A DNA stretch of 64,000 bases from Tahibacter amnicola (GTDB lineage: Bacteria; Pseudomonadota; Gammaproteobacteria; Xanthomonadales; Rhodanobacteraceae), in NCBI RefSeq assembly GCF_025398735.1, contig NZ_CP104694.1:4179001-4243000 (forward strand). The letters are read 5' to 3'. The notes under the pieces were generated by a model that did no database searches, was not told the DNA's origin, and worked only from the letters and a program-made list of their open reading frames with translations. Positions 10,629 to 18,634 of the stretch are shown in pieces. A program made the position numbers and the translations under genes. Within the stretch, counting starts at the first letter, position 1. Every line of letters begins with the position of its first letter.

Positions 10629-10936
10629 GACACCACCTCCGCAACGCGGGCGGCAGTGCCGATGCGGGATGCTGGCCGCGCCGTGGCACGGCACCGCAGG
10701 ACGGCTGCCGGAACTCGCGTTGATCGCTGGAAAAGTGCGCTGGCGTCATCGCCCTGTGCGCATCTTGCGCCTTGTGCAAAGAAGAATATTGACGCCCATC
10801 AAACATTCGGGCATTTGTCGACGGTGGCGTCAGGTTGCGCCATGCCTCCGCAACGTCCCGCGCTGCCCGCGCTGCACCGTCGCGGCCTGCGACCGGCTGT
10901 GCGCCCCCGTATTTCGATCCGGCAAAAGGCAGAGCC
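10629..10936. other. Divergent regulatory region of about 300 bp
   Basis: No gene is supported here. The region separates the minus-strand phosphoribosyltransferase-hydrolase gene from the plus-strand unknown two-gene cassette. It contains the FNR-type box at 10789-10802. On the minus strand CAAGAT (10762-10767) sits about 31 bp from the box centre, the distance expected between a class II FNR site at -41.5 and a -10 element. Confidence 0.5.
10789..10802. promoter_or_regulatory. FNR/Dnr-type binding box
   Basis: TTGACGCCCATCAA matches the palindromic consensus TTGAT-N4-ATCAA at 9 of 10 defined bases, the exception being C for T in the left half. It lies between divergent genes and near a Crp/Fnr-family gene whose recognition helix predicts exactly this target. 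Regulation of the phosphoribosyltransferase-hydrolase gene, the membrane cassette, or both is inferred. Confidence 0.65.
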
Positions 10937-12064
10937 ATGGATTCACGCCGACGTACGATGAGCGGGAAGAGCCGGATGGCTGTCGCGATGGGCGTCGCCC
11001 TGCCCATGGCGACGTCCTTGTATTCCCAGTACCAGGATCGGCTTTCGCAGAGCCGCCAGGAGGCCGAGCGGGAGCAGGCCGCCCTGATTGCCGCCAATGA
11101 GCGCGACCGCAGCCAGGCCATCGAGCTGCACGCCCGGCTGCGGGAATCCTGGCTGCAGCTGCAATCGGCGGGCGCTGCCCGCCTTGACGCGCTGTGTGGC
11201 GAGATAGAACGCGAACTGGATTTCGTCGACGGCGGCAGCTATGGGCGCTTTGCCACGGGCGTGATCGTTGCGACGTTAGGGGCCGACGCGTCCGCCATGA
11301 CCCCCGCGGCGCCCCTGCCGCTGGCCTGCGCCTGCGCGTCACAGACCGCATCCCTGCTCGATCGCCTGCAGAAACCCTCGTCCGCGATCGCACGGCGCAT
11401 GGCACGCCGCGACCGCCTGCCGCTGGTGACCCAACTGACGGACGCGCGCGACGAATGCAGCGGCAGTCCCATCGCAGTCAGCACGGCCGGCTCACCAGCC
11501 CCGCCGTGGGGTATCGACTGGAAAAAGACCGGCCTGGACCACCTCGCCAGCGCGGAGAAGCGCTTCGTCGGCCCACTGGCATGGCCTGCTTCGGGCAGGC
11601 GCAATGGCGGCGCCTCGGCCGGTGCAGCTTCAGCACCCGCCGTCGAGGCAACAGATCCCGGCGCGGTCGCCACGCGGCGCCCCGGCGTCGCCGAACGCCG
11701 GATGCGCGTGTACATCCAGATTCCCGCCACGCCGGACGCGTCCATTCGCTGCCTGCAAGCCGCGCTGCGGCAGCGCGGCTACATCGTTCCGGATGTCGAA
11801 GTCGTCGGAAAACGCTCGCCGACGACGACGCAGCTGCGCTTCGTCCAGGCACAGGAAAGCGACGCCGCCGGCGACCTTCTTTCGGATCTGCGCCAGGCCC
11901 TGCCCGGCTGCCGAGGCGAGGGTGCCCAGGCTGCCGCACTGACTCTTCCGGGCGAGCCGTCGGATTTCACACGGTTTCGCGGCACTGCCCGTCCCTATCA
12001 CTTCGAACTTTGGATCGGTCGCGCGGACGCGCCGCCGGATACGTCCCAGGAACCGACCTCATGA
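10937..12064 (+). CDS. Protein of unknown function, coiled-coil with C-terminal YIQI domain
   Basis: Not recognised as a named family. The 375-residue product has a short hydrophobic segment near residues 12-28, then a charged, Glu/Arg/Gln-rich stretch (about 30-70) likely to be coiled coil, a low-complexity Ala/Gly/Pro linker (about 205-260), and a compact C-terminal domain (about 265-345) beginning RVYIQIPAT with a later GYIVPDVEVVG and TQLRFV. The C-terminal pattern resembles small alpha/beta domains of the LytR_C/SPOR type seen at the ends of bacterial sensor or effector proteins, but this is by eye only. The start at 10937 is one of several ATGs (10958, 10976 also possible). Its stop overlaps the next gene's start as ATGA, so both belong to one unit. 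Confidence 0.7.
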   Translation: MDSRRRTMSGKSRMAVAMGVALPMATSLYSQYQDRLSQSRQEAEREQAALIAANERDRSQAIELHARLRESWLQLQSAGAARLDALCGEIERELDFVDGGSYGRFATGVIVATLGADASAMTPAAPLPLACACASQTASLLDRLQKPSSAIARRMARRDRLPLVTQLTDARDECSGSPIAVSTAGSPAPPWGIDWKKTGLDHLASAEKRFVGPLAWPASGRRNGGASAGAASAPAVEATDPGAVATRRPGVAERRMRVYIQIPATPDASIRCLQAALRQRGYIVPDVEVVGKRSPTTTQLRFVQAQESDAAGDLLSDLRQALPGCRGEGAQAAALTLPGEPSDFTRFRGTARPYHFELWIGRADAPPDTSQEPTS

Positions 12065-13158
12065 TGATCCAGCTTATCGACATACTGATCGGCCTGTCGG
12101 TCGTGTATCTGATCTTCAGTACCGTTGCTTCGTCCGCGGTCGAGCTGGTCGAAACCATGGCGCGTCGCCGTGCGCGATTTCTGCTCAACGGCATCGAGGA
12201 AATCTTCAAGCTCGCCCGCACCCGTGACGGCGACGGCAACGCGATCAGGGACGTCAGCGACCTGGTCAAGGCATTTTATGAATCGGCCCCCGTCGCGGCG
12301 CTCTATATTGGCGATGTCGAGAAGGCCGGCAAGCGGATCCGCGTCGCCCATGGCGAACTGCCCTCCTACATTCCCGCCGTCCGTTTCGCCGGCGCAGTGA
12401 TCGAACTCGCGCAGGCCCTGCCCGGAAACGTCGCGGACGACACGGCCAAGGCCCTGCAGTCGCGCTTTGCCCAGGTACTGGCCCTGGCGCTGCGTCTCTA
12501 CGCGCGACCGCAGGAGCAGGGCGTCAACGCCACGCTGGAAGTGCAGCGTGATGCGCTGGTGCAATTCTTCAACGACAACACCGAGCGCATGTCGAGCTGG
12601 TACCGGCGTCATGTGCAATGGATTCTGCTGGCAACCGGCTTTGTCTTCGCCGTGACATTCAACGTCGACACCTTCCACATCGTCCGCGTGCTGTCCCAGG
12701 ACAGCGCCCTGCGGACACGCATCGTTACGCAGGCGCTGGCGGACATGAACGTCGACGCGCCACCCGGCTACCAGCTCAGCTGCAGCGCCACCGGTGATGC
12801 CGACAATGCGTCCGACACCGGTTCGGATCGCACGCCCGGTACGGCATCGACCGACCCGGACGAACAGGAAGCGCTCGCGGAACAGTGCGAGAAGGAGCTG
12901 CGCGAAGGGATCGACCGCCGTCTTAGCTACGCCGCGAGCCTGGGGCTGCCCATCGGATGGCATTCGGTCACGCCACCGGATGACGGCAGCGGCTGGTGGG
13001 GATGGCTGGTGATCATCGGCAAGCTGCTGCCGGGCTGGCTGGTGACGGCTCTGGCGATCTGCGTCGGTGCACCGTTCTGGTTCGACCTGATCAACCGCCT
13101 GGCCAATATTCGCACCGCCATGAAGCCAGATCCCGAGCAAGAGGCCGCGGCGGGCTGA
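12061..13158 (+). CDS. Conserved-looking integral membrane protein of unknown function
   Basis: A 365-residue protein with three clear hydrophobic segments: residues 3-22 (IDILIGLSVVYLIFSTVASS), about 183-205 (WILLATGFVFAVTFNVDTF) and about 318-348 (WLVIIGKLLPGWLVTALAICVGAPFWFDLI). The large region 25-180 is cytoplasmic or periplasmic and helical, and the loop 206-315 contains an acidic, Thr/Asp-rich patch. The ending GAPFWFDLINRLANIRTA looks like a conserved signature, though I cannot name the family. ATGATG at 12061-12066 overlaps the previous stop; either ATG could be used. Co-translation with the preceding coiled-coil protein suggests a membrane complex of the two. Confidence 0.8.
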   Translation: MMIQLIDILIGLSVVYLIFSTVASSAVELVETMARRRARFLLNGIEEIFKLARTRDGDGNAIRDVSDLVKAFYESAPVAALYIGDVEKAGKRIRVAHGELPSYIPAVRFAGAVIELAQALPGNVADDTAKALQSRFAQVLALALRLYARPQEQGVNATLEVQRDALVQFFNDNTERMSSWYRRHVQWILLATGFVFAVTFNVDTFHIVRVLSQDSALRTRIVTQALADMNVDAPPGYQLSCSATGDADNASDTGSDRTPGTASTDPDEQEALAEQCEKELREGIDRRLSYAASLGLPIGWHSVTPPDDGSGWWGWLVIIGKLLPGWLVTALAICVGAPFWFDLINRLANIRTAMKPDPEQEAAAG

Positions 13159-13249
13159 TCGTCACCTCAAGCCGGCGGTACTATGGCCTCCCCGGCCGCG
13201 GTTACTCGCGGAACGCATCGGCACCGGGGCTGTTTCGCGAGGTGATTCC

Positions 13250-13636
13250 ATGAATGCACTTTCAGTGGCCGGCATTTTTGCCGGAGCCGGCCTCGGCGCC
13301 CTGCTGCGCTGGGCGCTGAACCTTGCGCTCAACCCGGTTTTCCCGACCCTGCCTCTGGGAACGCTCGCCGCCAACACCCTGGGCGGGCTGCTGACCGGCC
13401 TGATCATGGGTTTCGTGGTCCAGTTCGACACCTTGCCCGCCGCAGTGCGGCTGGCTCTGACCACCGGATTCCTGGGTGGCCTTACCACCTTTTCCGCGTT
13501 CTCGGCCGAAACCTCGGCATTGTTGCTGCGCGCCGAATACCGGTGGGTCTGCGCCATCATCACCGCGCATGTCGGGATGTCATTGCTGGCAACCCTGACC
13601 GGCGTCGGGCTGGTCCGCTGGCTGCTCCGCAGCTGA
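13250..13636 (+). CDS. crcB: CrcB/Fluc fluoride ion channel
   Basis: A 128-residue four-helix membrane protein that exports fluoride as a dual-topology dimer. Family signatures are visible: an early GALLRW, GTLAANTLGGLLTG in helix 2, and GFLGGLTTFSAFSAE in helix 3, which carries the Thr-Thr-Phe and Phe residues lining the pores. Length is typical. GAGGTG precedes the ATG by 6 nt. No convincing fluoride riboswitch is visible in the 91 bp upstream. It converges on accA. Confidence 0.95.
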   Translation: MNALSVAGIFAGAGLGALLRWALNLALNPVFPTLPLGTLAANTLGGLLTGLIMGFVVQFDTLPAAVRLALTTGFLGGLTTFSAFSAETSALLLRAEYRWVCAIITAHVGMSLLATLTGVGLVRWLLRS

Positions 13637-13660
13637 TCAAACCTGTCCGGGCGCCAAAAC

Positions 13661-13688
13661 GACGAACGGCCCGTGCGGGCCGCTCGTC
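13661..13688. terminator. Hairpin after crcB, possible bidirectional terminator
   Basis: Arms GACGAaCGGCCC and GGGCCGcTCGTC pair over 11 bp with one mismatch around a GTGC loop, 25 bp after the crcB stop. On the minus strand it is followed by GTTTTGG, a short T-run, so it could stop transcription arriving from accA. On the plus strand there is no T-run. Confidence 0.5.
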
Positions 13689-13709
13689 TGGAAGCAATGG
13701 CGGTGAACG

Positions 13710-13872
13710 AGTGGCCTGTAGACGAAGAATCGCGAGTGACCGGCGAAGGGTGGGTCGTGCTGGGCGCCCGCTTCGGCGTGAGGGCTGTAGCCGCGCTACA
13801 GCCCGAATGAGAAGCAAGTCCTGCGCGGCCAGAACGAGTCAGTCACTTCCGATTCGAGGGTGACAGGCCACT
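13710..13872. repeat. 163-bp imperfect palindromic (MITE-like) element between crcB and accA
   Basis: The ends are perfect 10-bp inverted repeats, AGTGGCCTGT at 13710-13719 and ACAGGCCACT at 13863-13872. The similarity extends inward to 31 bp, with GAATCG and AGTGAC blocks matching their counterparts (about 23 of 31 positions). At the centre is a perfect 9-bp hairpin, GGGCTGTAG / CTACAGCCC with loop CCGCG (13782-13804). The whole is nearly symmetrical about 13792. The right end overlaps the accA stop codon by two bases. It contains no gene. A non-autonomous transposable element or a large structured 3' region are the options; no clear target-site duplication is seen. Confidence 0.55.
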
Positions 13873-14863
13873 AGACGCTGGCCGCCTGGGCCAGGCGCAT
13901 GTTTCCGGTTTCCATATAGTTGCCGTAACGGCGAATGCGCTCATAGCGCCGTTCCAGCAAGGTCTGCGGGCTTTCGCGCTGGAGCCGGTCCAGCTCGTTC
14001 AACAGGACCGCCTTCAGACGGGCCGCCATGTTGTCCGGATCGCGGTGGGCGCCACCAAAGGGTTCGCGGACGATCTTGTCAATCAGGCCCAGGCGCAACA
14101 GGTTCGGTGCCGTCAGACCCAGCGCTTCCGCGGCGTCCTTGGCACGATCGGCGCTCTTCCAGAGGATCGATGAGCACGACTCCGGGGCGATCACGGAATA
14201 GATCGAGTACTGCAGCAACACGGTGCAATCGCCGACACCGATCGCCAGCGCACCACCCGAGCCGCCTTCGCCGATGACCGTGCAAATTACCGGAACGCGC
14301 AATTGCGCCATTTCCAGCAAATTCCGCGCGATCGCCTCGGACTGGCCGCGCGCCTCGGCGCTGACGCCGGCGTGCGCACCCGGCGTATCGATGAAGGTGA
14401 AGATCGGCAGCTGGAAGCGTTCGGCCGTCTGCATCAGGCGCAGGGCCTTGCGGTAGCCCTCGGGCCGCGGCATGCCGAAGTTGCAACGCACGCGGGTTTT
14501 GGTGTCGCGGCCTTTCTGATGGCCGATCACCACGCACGGGCGGCCACCGATGCGCGCCAGACCGCCGATGATGGCCTGGTCGTCCGCGAACGCGCGGTCA
14601 CCGGCGAGTTCGTGGAACTCGTCGCACATGCGCTGGATGTAATCCGGAGTTTGCGGCCGCGCCGGATGGCGGGCGATCTGGACAGTCTGCCACGACGTCA
14701 GGTTGCGGAAGACGTCGTGCGTCTTGCGCTTGAGCTTTCGCTTGAGCTGAACCAGATCCTGGCCGATGTTGAATGCCTGGCGGTCGCTGGAATGGCTCAG
14801 TTCCTGGATCTTCGCCTCGAGCTCCGCGATCGGCTGCTCAAAATCGAGAAAATAGCGCGTCAT
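13871..14863 (-). CDS. accA: Acetyl-CoA carboxylase carboxyltransferase subunit alpha
   Basis: Carboxyltransferase alpha subunit, which with AccD moves the carboxyl group from carboxybiotin to acetyl-CoA, making malonyl-CoA for fatty-acid (and polyketide) synthesis. The 330 residues match AccA length and landmarks: N-terminal [14 protein letters not shown], then [59 protein letters not shown], and [15 protein letters not shown] for CoA/oxyanion binding, followed by [16 protein letters not shown] single gene without accD alongside is normal in gammaproteobacteria. The gene is on the minus strand with about 530 bp of non-coding DNA upstream. Confidence 0.97.
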   Translation of the reverse strand: MTRYFLDFEQPIAELEAKIQELSHSSDRQAFNIGQDLVQLKRKLKRKTHDVFRNLTSWQTVQIARHPARPQTPDYIQRMCDEFHELAGDRAFADDQAIIGGLARIGGRPCVVIGHQKGRDTKTRVRCNFGMPRPEGYRKALRLMQTAERFQLPIFTFIDTPGAHAGVSAEARGQSEAIARNLLEMAQLRVPVICTVIGEGGSGGALAIGVGDCTVLLQYSIYSVIAPESCSSILWKSADRAKDAAEALGLTAPNLLRLGLIDKIVREPFGGAHRDPDNMAARLKAVLLNELDRLQRESPQTLLERRYERIRRYGNYMETGNMRLAQAASV

Positions 14864-15399
14864 CAGTGGGATACCGGCAAACTATAGCGAGCGGAGCAGC
14901 ATATCATGGAGCAGTCAACCTTGTCGCCCGAGAGCGCCCGGCCCGCTGTGAGAGGGAGCAGACCCCGGCGTTGAAGGCGAGAGTCTACGTCGATTACGGC
15001 GATTCAAACTGCCGTTTGTCTCCAACAAACGACGATCAATAGCCAAATAGTACGAAGTGTAAATAACACGCTTTCCGCATTTCGGAATAATCCGCTCCGC
15101 GCGAACGCACTGCAAGTATTCCAAGCTCCTGCAAGTACACCGCGCAAGTCCTTGGCGTTACTCCAGTCCTTGGGGCTGTCGGCACGGTTGCAAGCCGCCA
15201 GCGAGCCCGGCTTTGAACGCCCAGGCAGAAAGCCCCTGTGGCAATCGTCCTGCCGCACCCGCGAAGGCCAAGTGCGTCATCGAGTGGCCATGCGGCAATT
15301 CACCTCATTTTCATGCAATGCCAATTTTCTACGTACAATCAAATACATAAACAATATATCTAATGTAAATTCACCTGCCGGTGCCGAACGAAGGAACCT
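14864..15399. other. Non-coding region upstream of accA and the copper operon
   Basis: About 536 bp without a supportable gene; short frames on both strands lack ribosome sites and family features. It has a small hairpin CGTTTGT/ACAAACG with loop CTCCA (15013-15031), a direct repeat of AGTCCTTGG (near 15148 and 15166), and a strongly AT-rich end from about 15310 to 15372. The left part should hold the accA promoter and the right part that of the small Cys/His protein and Cus genes. Confidence 0.5.
15310..15372 (+). promoter_or_regulatory. AT-rich probable promoter of the Cus region
   Basis: A sharp AT-rich island in otherwise GC-rich DNA, with several -10-like hexamers (TACAAT, TATATC) and runs such as CAATTTTC, about 30-90 bp before the small Cys/His-rich gene. 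The exact -35/-10 pair cannot be decided by eye, and no known CueR or CusR operator is recognised. Confidence 0.4.
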
Positions 15400-15810
15400 G
15401 TGCGGCACCAGCGTTGCGGCAATCGGCCGTACACTCGGCCCGTGAAGAGGCTCCGTCGCTGCCGCTGGCTCGCACTGGTTGCCTTGCTGGGTCTGTTCTT
15501 CCAGCAATTGGCAATGGCGTCCTATGTCTGCCCGCTCCAGCAAGCGGAAGCGATGGCCGCGCCGCAACCGGCCTGCCACGACAGCGACGAAGGCGATGAC
15601 CCCGCCCGCTGTCACCAGCACTGCCATCCGGCCGATGCGACCGCGGACGCCCCCACGCATTTCAGCGTTCCACCTGCCGCGGGATCGGAGGCGCTCCGCC
15701 TGCGATTGGCGGCAACCCGTCCAGCCCCCGTCGATGAAGCGTACCGGCTGCACCCGCCACCGATTAAAATAACTGATTTTACAATCGGTTATTGCATATA
15801 TCTCATCTAG
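15400..15810 (+). CDS. Small secreted Cys/His-rich protein, probable copper-responsive
   Basis: A 136-residue protein. A GTG start at 15400 follows GAAGGAA by about 4 nt; a second GTG at 15442 would give a more typical signal peptide (KRLRRCRWLALVALLGLFFQQLAMA). The mature part has CPLQQAEAMA, CHDSDEGDDPARCHQHCH and an Ala/Pro-rich tail. The cluster of Cys and His residues suits Cu(I)/Ag(I) or another soft metal in the periplasm. Similar tiny proteins sit before copper efflux genes in related bacteria (from memory). The CusC-type gene starts 66 bp downstream on the same strand. The last 15 codons overlap an AT-rich inverted repeat, so the true end could be part of a regulatory region. Confidence 0.65.
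   Translation: MRHQRCGNRPYTRPVKRLRRCRWLALVALLGLFFQQLAMASYVCPLQQAEAMAAPQPACHDSDEGDDPARCHQHCHPADATADAPTHFSVPPAAGSEALRLRLAATRPAPVDEAYRLHPPPIKITDFTIGYCIYLI
15768..15793. promoter_or_regulatory. AT-rich inverted repeat before cusC
   Basis: AATAACTGATT and AATCGGTTATT form an 11-bp dyad with one mismatch (a G-U pair in RNA) around TTAC. It lies 84-109 bp before the cusC start, in AT-rich DNA. It could be an operator for the metal-responsive regulator of cusCBA, or an RNA hairpin between the small gene and cusC. Confidence 0.4.
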
Positions 15811-15876
15811 ATTCTTACGCCGGATCTGTCCGATCGCCGCGTCAGCGGCCCGTCGATCCCTGGTCGTGGAGTCCAC

Positions 15877-17169
15877 ATGAGACCACCTATCTGTACCACT
15901 GCGTCCACCTCGCCGCTGCGAGGTGGCTGGCTGACCTGCCTGAGTGCCACGCTCCTGCTGCTGGGATGCCGCACGGGCCTGGCCGACGCGCAGCCCATCA
16001 CCTTCTTCCAGGCGTTGGAGTCAGCTGCAAAAGACTCCGCCCAGCTCGCTGCACAGGAATCGGCGCTCGCCGCGGCCGAGGCCACCATCGGCCCGGCGGG
16101 CCAGTTGCCGGACCCGGAGTTGATTCTCGGGATCGAGAATCTCCCCGTGGAGGGCGAGGACGCGTTTCGCCCAGGGGCCGATTTCATGACGATGCGCCGC
16201 GTCGGCCTGATGCAGGCGTTACCCGCGCGCGCCAAGCGCGACGGCCGCGCGGCCCTTGCCCGGGCAACCGCCGAACAGGAGTCGCGGCGCCTGGCCGCCG
16301 CGAGGCTCGCCCTGCAGGAAGCGGTCGCGCATCGCTTCATTGCCGCCCGAGTGGCCCAGGACCGCCTCGAACTGCTGCTCGAACTCCGCCCGCGTACCCG
16401 GTTGCAGCTCGACAGCGCCACCGCTGCGTTGTCGGCCGGCGGCGTTTCCGCCGCCGATGCCGTCGCGGCCCGCAGCGCCGTCGCCCTGCTGGAAGACCGG
16501 ATTGACGAGGCCGCTCAGGCCGTGGCGCTCGCGCGAGCGGACCTCGCCCGCTGGCTGCCCGATATCGGGGAACAAGCGCTTGGCCCGCTGCCGGACATCG
16601 ACAGCCTGCCCACGCCGCCGGAACGGTTGCTTGAACGCATCACCCACCATCGGGAACTGCTGGCCTGGCAGGCGACGGAATCCGTCGCCGAGGCGGAGCT
16701 GTCGCTGGCCCGCCTCGACAAGCGTGCCGACTGGTCCGTGGAGCTGGCCTGGTCACGACGCGGATCCGCCTTCGACGACATGGTTTCCGTCCAGCTGCGC
16801 GTCGGGCTGCCCCTGTTTGCCCACCAGCGACAGGACCCGACTATCCAGGCGCGGCGTCATGGCGTGGAGAAAGTCCAGGCCGAGCGCCGCGACCGGGAGC
16901 AGGTTCATCGCGCCGAGCTTCAGAAAGCGGCCAGCACCTGGCAACGAACGGGTCAACGGCTGCAGCGCTACACCGCCGAACTGCTGCCGCTGGCGGACGA
17001 CCGCTTCGACAGCGCGCTGGCGGCCTATCGCGGTGGCCGGGCAGACCTCCGCAGTGCCCTGGTCGCCCACGAGGCTGCGATCGAACTACGACTGGCCTAT
17101 GTGGACCTCCGGGCGCAGCGCGCCACGGCCTGGGCCACGCTGCGCTTTGCCGAAGGCGGGGAGCACTGA
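15877..17169 (+). CDS. cusC: CusC/CzcC-type outer-membrane efflux protein
   Basis: TolC-family outer-membrane channel of 430 residues, the exit duct of a tripartite heavy-metal RND pump. The N terminus has a signal sequence ending LLLLGC, a plausible lipobox, as in CusC. Two repeated OEP helical halves follow, with the family's PDPELILGIENLP early motif and long Ala/Arg/Glu-rich coiled helices. It is followed after 1 bp by the membrane-fusion gene and then the RND pump. Metal assignment comes from the pump (Cu/Ag). Confidence 0.93.
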   Translation: MRPPICTTASTSPLRGGWLTCLSATLLLLGCRTGLADAQPITFFQALESAAKDSAQLAAQESALAAAEATIGPAGQLPDPELILGIENLPVEGEDAFRPGADFMTMRRVGLMQALPARAKRDGRAALARATAEQESRRLAAARLALQEAVAHRFIAARVAQDRLELLLELRPRTRLQLDSATAALSAGGVSAADAVAARSAVALLEDRIDEAAQAVALARADLARWLPDIGEQALGPLPDIDSLPTPPERLLERITHHRELLAWQATESVAEAELSLARLDKRADWSVELAWSRRGSAFDDMVSVQLRVGLPLFAHQRQDPTIQARRHGVEKVQAERRDREQVHRAELQKAASTWQRTGQRLQRYTAELLPLADDRFDSALAAYRGGRADLRSALVAHEAAIELRLAYVDLRAQRATAWATLRFAEGGEH

Positions 17170-17170
17170 C

Positions 17171-18634
17171 ATGTCACCCAGACCCTGGCTCCTGTTTGCC
17201 GCCGGCCTCCTGGTCGGCACGCTGGCAACGGCGTGGTGGACGTCGACGCGACCGTCCACCCCCACCACGCCTCCGGTGCCGGAACGCAAAGTGCTGTACT
17301 GGTACGACCCCATGGTGCCCAACCAGCATTTTCCGCAGCCGGGCAAATCGCCGTTCATGGATATGGCGCTGGTACCTAAATACGCCGACGAGCCGGCCGC
17401 ACCGGGAAGCGTCGCCATCGATCCCCGCCTGGTGCAGAACAGCGGCCTACGCACCGGGCGCGCCACCCGGGCGTCCCTGCGCAGCCCCGTCTACGCGCCG
17501 GCAACCATCGAGGCGGACGAGCGCCTTGTCAGTGCGGTGCAGGCGCGAGTGCCGGGCATTGTCGAAACACTGCACCTGCGTACGCCATTCTCCGCCGTTC
17601 GCGCCGGCCAGCCGTTGCTGACCATCCTCGCACCCGAATGGACGGCCGCCCAGGAGGAATACCTGGCCCTGCGCCGCGCCACGGCCCCTGGGCTCGACGC
17701 GCTGCAGGCGGCAGCGCGCCGCCGCCTGGTGCTGCTGGGAATGGACGACGTCGCGATCCGGCAGGTCGAGCGTTCCGGTACGGCGCAGACCCGGCACGTC
17801 GTGCGGTCGCCGCGTGACGGCGTGCTGCGCGAACTGGCAGTGCGGGAAGGCGCCTCGGTGTCGCCCGGCGCCGCCATGGGCCAGGTCGCCGGACTCGATA
17901 CGGTCTGGGTCCAGGCGTCCGTCGCCGAAACGCAGATCGCGCATGTCACGGTCGGCACCCGCGCGGACATCACCGTGCCCACATGGCCCGGCGAGCGCCG
18001 GTCGGGTGTCGTCGACACAGTACTACCGCTGCTGGATCCCGCAACGCGCACCCGAACGATCCGGATCACGCTGGACAACGAAGGACATCGCCTGGTCCCC
18101 GGCATGACCGCCCAGGTTCACTTCGCCCGGGAAGGCGACGTCGCCGTCCAGGTGCCCAGCGAGGCAGTCATAGCGACCGGACGACGCCACGTCGTGATCG
18201 TCCGCGACGATGGCGGTTTCCGGGCGCAGGAAGTGCGCATCGGTGAGGAAAGCGGCGATCGGACAGCCATCCTGGAGGGCATCGCCGAGAACGAAGAAGT
18301 GGTGCTCTCAGGCCAGTTCCTGATCGATTCGGAAGCCAGTCTCCGCGGCACGCTCGCGCGGCTGGAAAACCCCCAGGCGGAGGTCACGCCGGCGTTCGAC
18401 GCCACCGGTATCGTCGAGGCCATCGATGGCACGCAGTGGACGATTGCGACCGACTCGATCGACGCCCTGGATATGCCGGCCATGCGCATGGGCTTCACCG
18501 CGCCACCCTCGGCCGGTATCGCGCCGCAGCCCGTCGGCGACCGCGTACAGCTTCGATTCCGGCGCAATGCGGAGGCCTGGGAGCTTGTCGCCGTCACCCC
18601 CGTCTCCGCCGACACACAGGACCGCCGCCCATGA
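17171..18634 (+). CDS. cusB: CusB-type membrane-fusion protein with C-terminal CusF-like domain
   Basis: Periplasmic adaptor of 487 residues linking the RND pump to the outer-membrane channel. It has an N-terminal anchor (about 5-22) and a heavy-metal-binding segment [29 protein letters not shown] (about 41-70) typical of CusB. The HlyD-type barrel-sandwich and beta-barrel domains follow. A fused CusF-like OB domain forms the C terminus (about 408-485). In that domain DMPAMRMGF keeps the two metal-binding Met residues of CusF's WPEMTMRF, but Trp is replaced by Met and the CusF His is not evident, so the Cu(I) site may be all-Met. The longer frame upstream is a shadow within cusC. The stop overlaps the cusA start as ATGA. 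Confidence 0.94.
   Translation: MSPRPWLLFAAGLLVGTLATAWWTSTRPSTPTTPPVPERKVLYWYDPMVPNQHFPQPGKSPFMDMALVPKYADEPAAPGSVAIDPRLVQNSGLRTGRATRASLRSPVYAPATIEADERLVSAVQARVPGIVETLHLRTPFSAVRAGQPLLTILAPEWTAAQEEYLALRRATAPGLDALQAAARRRLVLLGMDDVAIRQVERSGTAQTRHVVRSPRDGVLRELAVREGASVSPGAAMGQVAGLDTVWVQASVAETQIAHVTVGTRADITVPTWPGERRSGVVDTVLPLLDPATRTRTIRITLDNEGHRLVPGMTAQVHFAREGDVAVQVPSEAVIATGRRHVVIVRDDGGFRAQEVRIGEESGDRTAILEGIAENEEVVLSGQFLIDSEASLRGTLARLENPQAEVTPAFDATGIVEAIDGTQWTIATDSIDALDMPAMRMGFTAPPSAGIAPQPVGDRVQLRFRRNAEAWELVAVTPVSADTQDRRP

Noticed and set aside
13159-13249. Fluoride riboswitch upstream of crcB
   Set aside because: The 91-bp leader lacks the conserved crcB-motif pieces I know, and no pseudoknot is evident.
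15004-15258. Possible 84-residue minus-strand gene upstream of accA
   Set aside because: No ribosome site, no family likeness, and it overlaps another equally weak frame; treated as non-coding.
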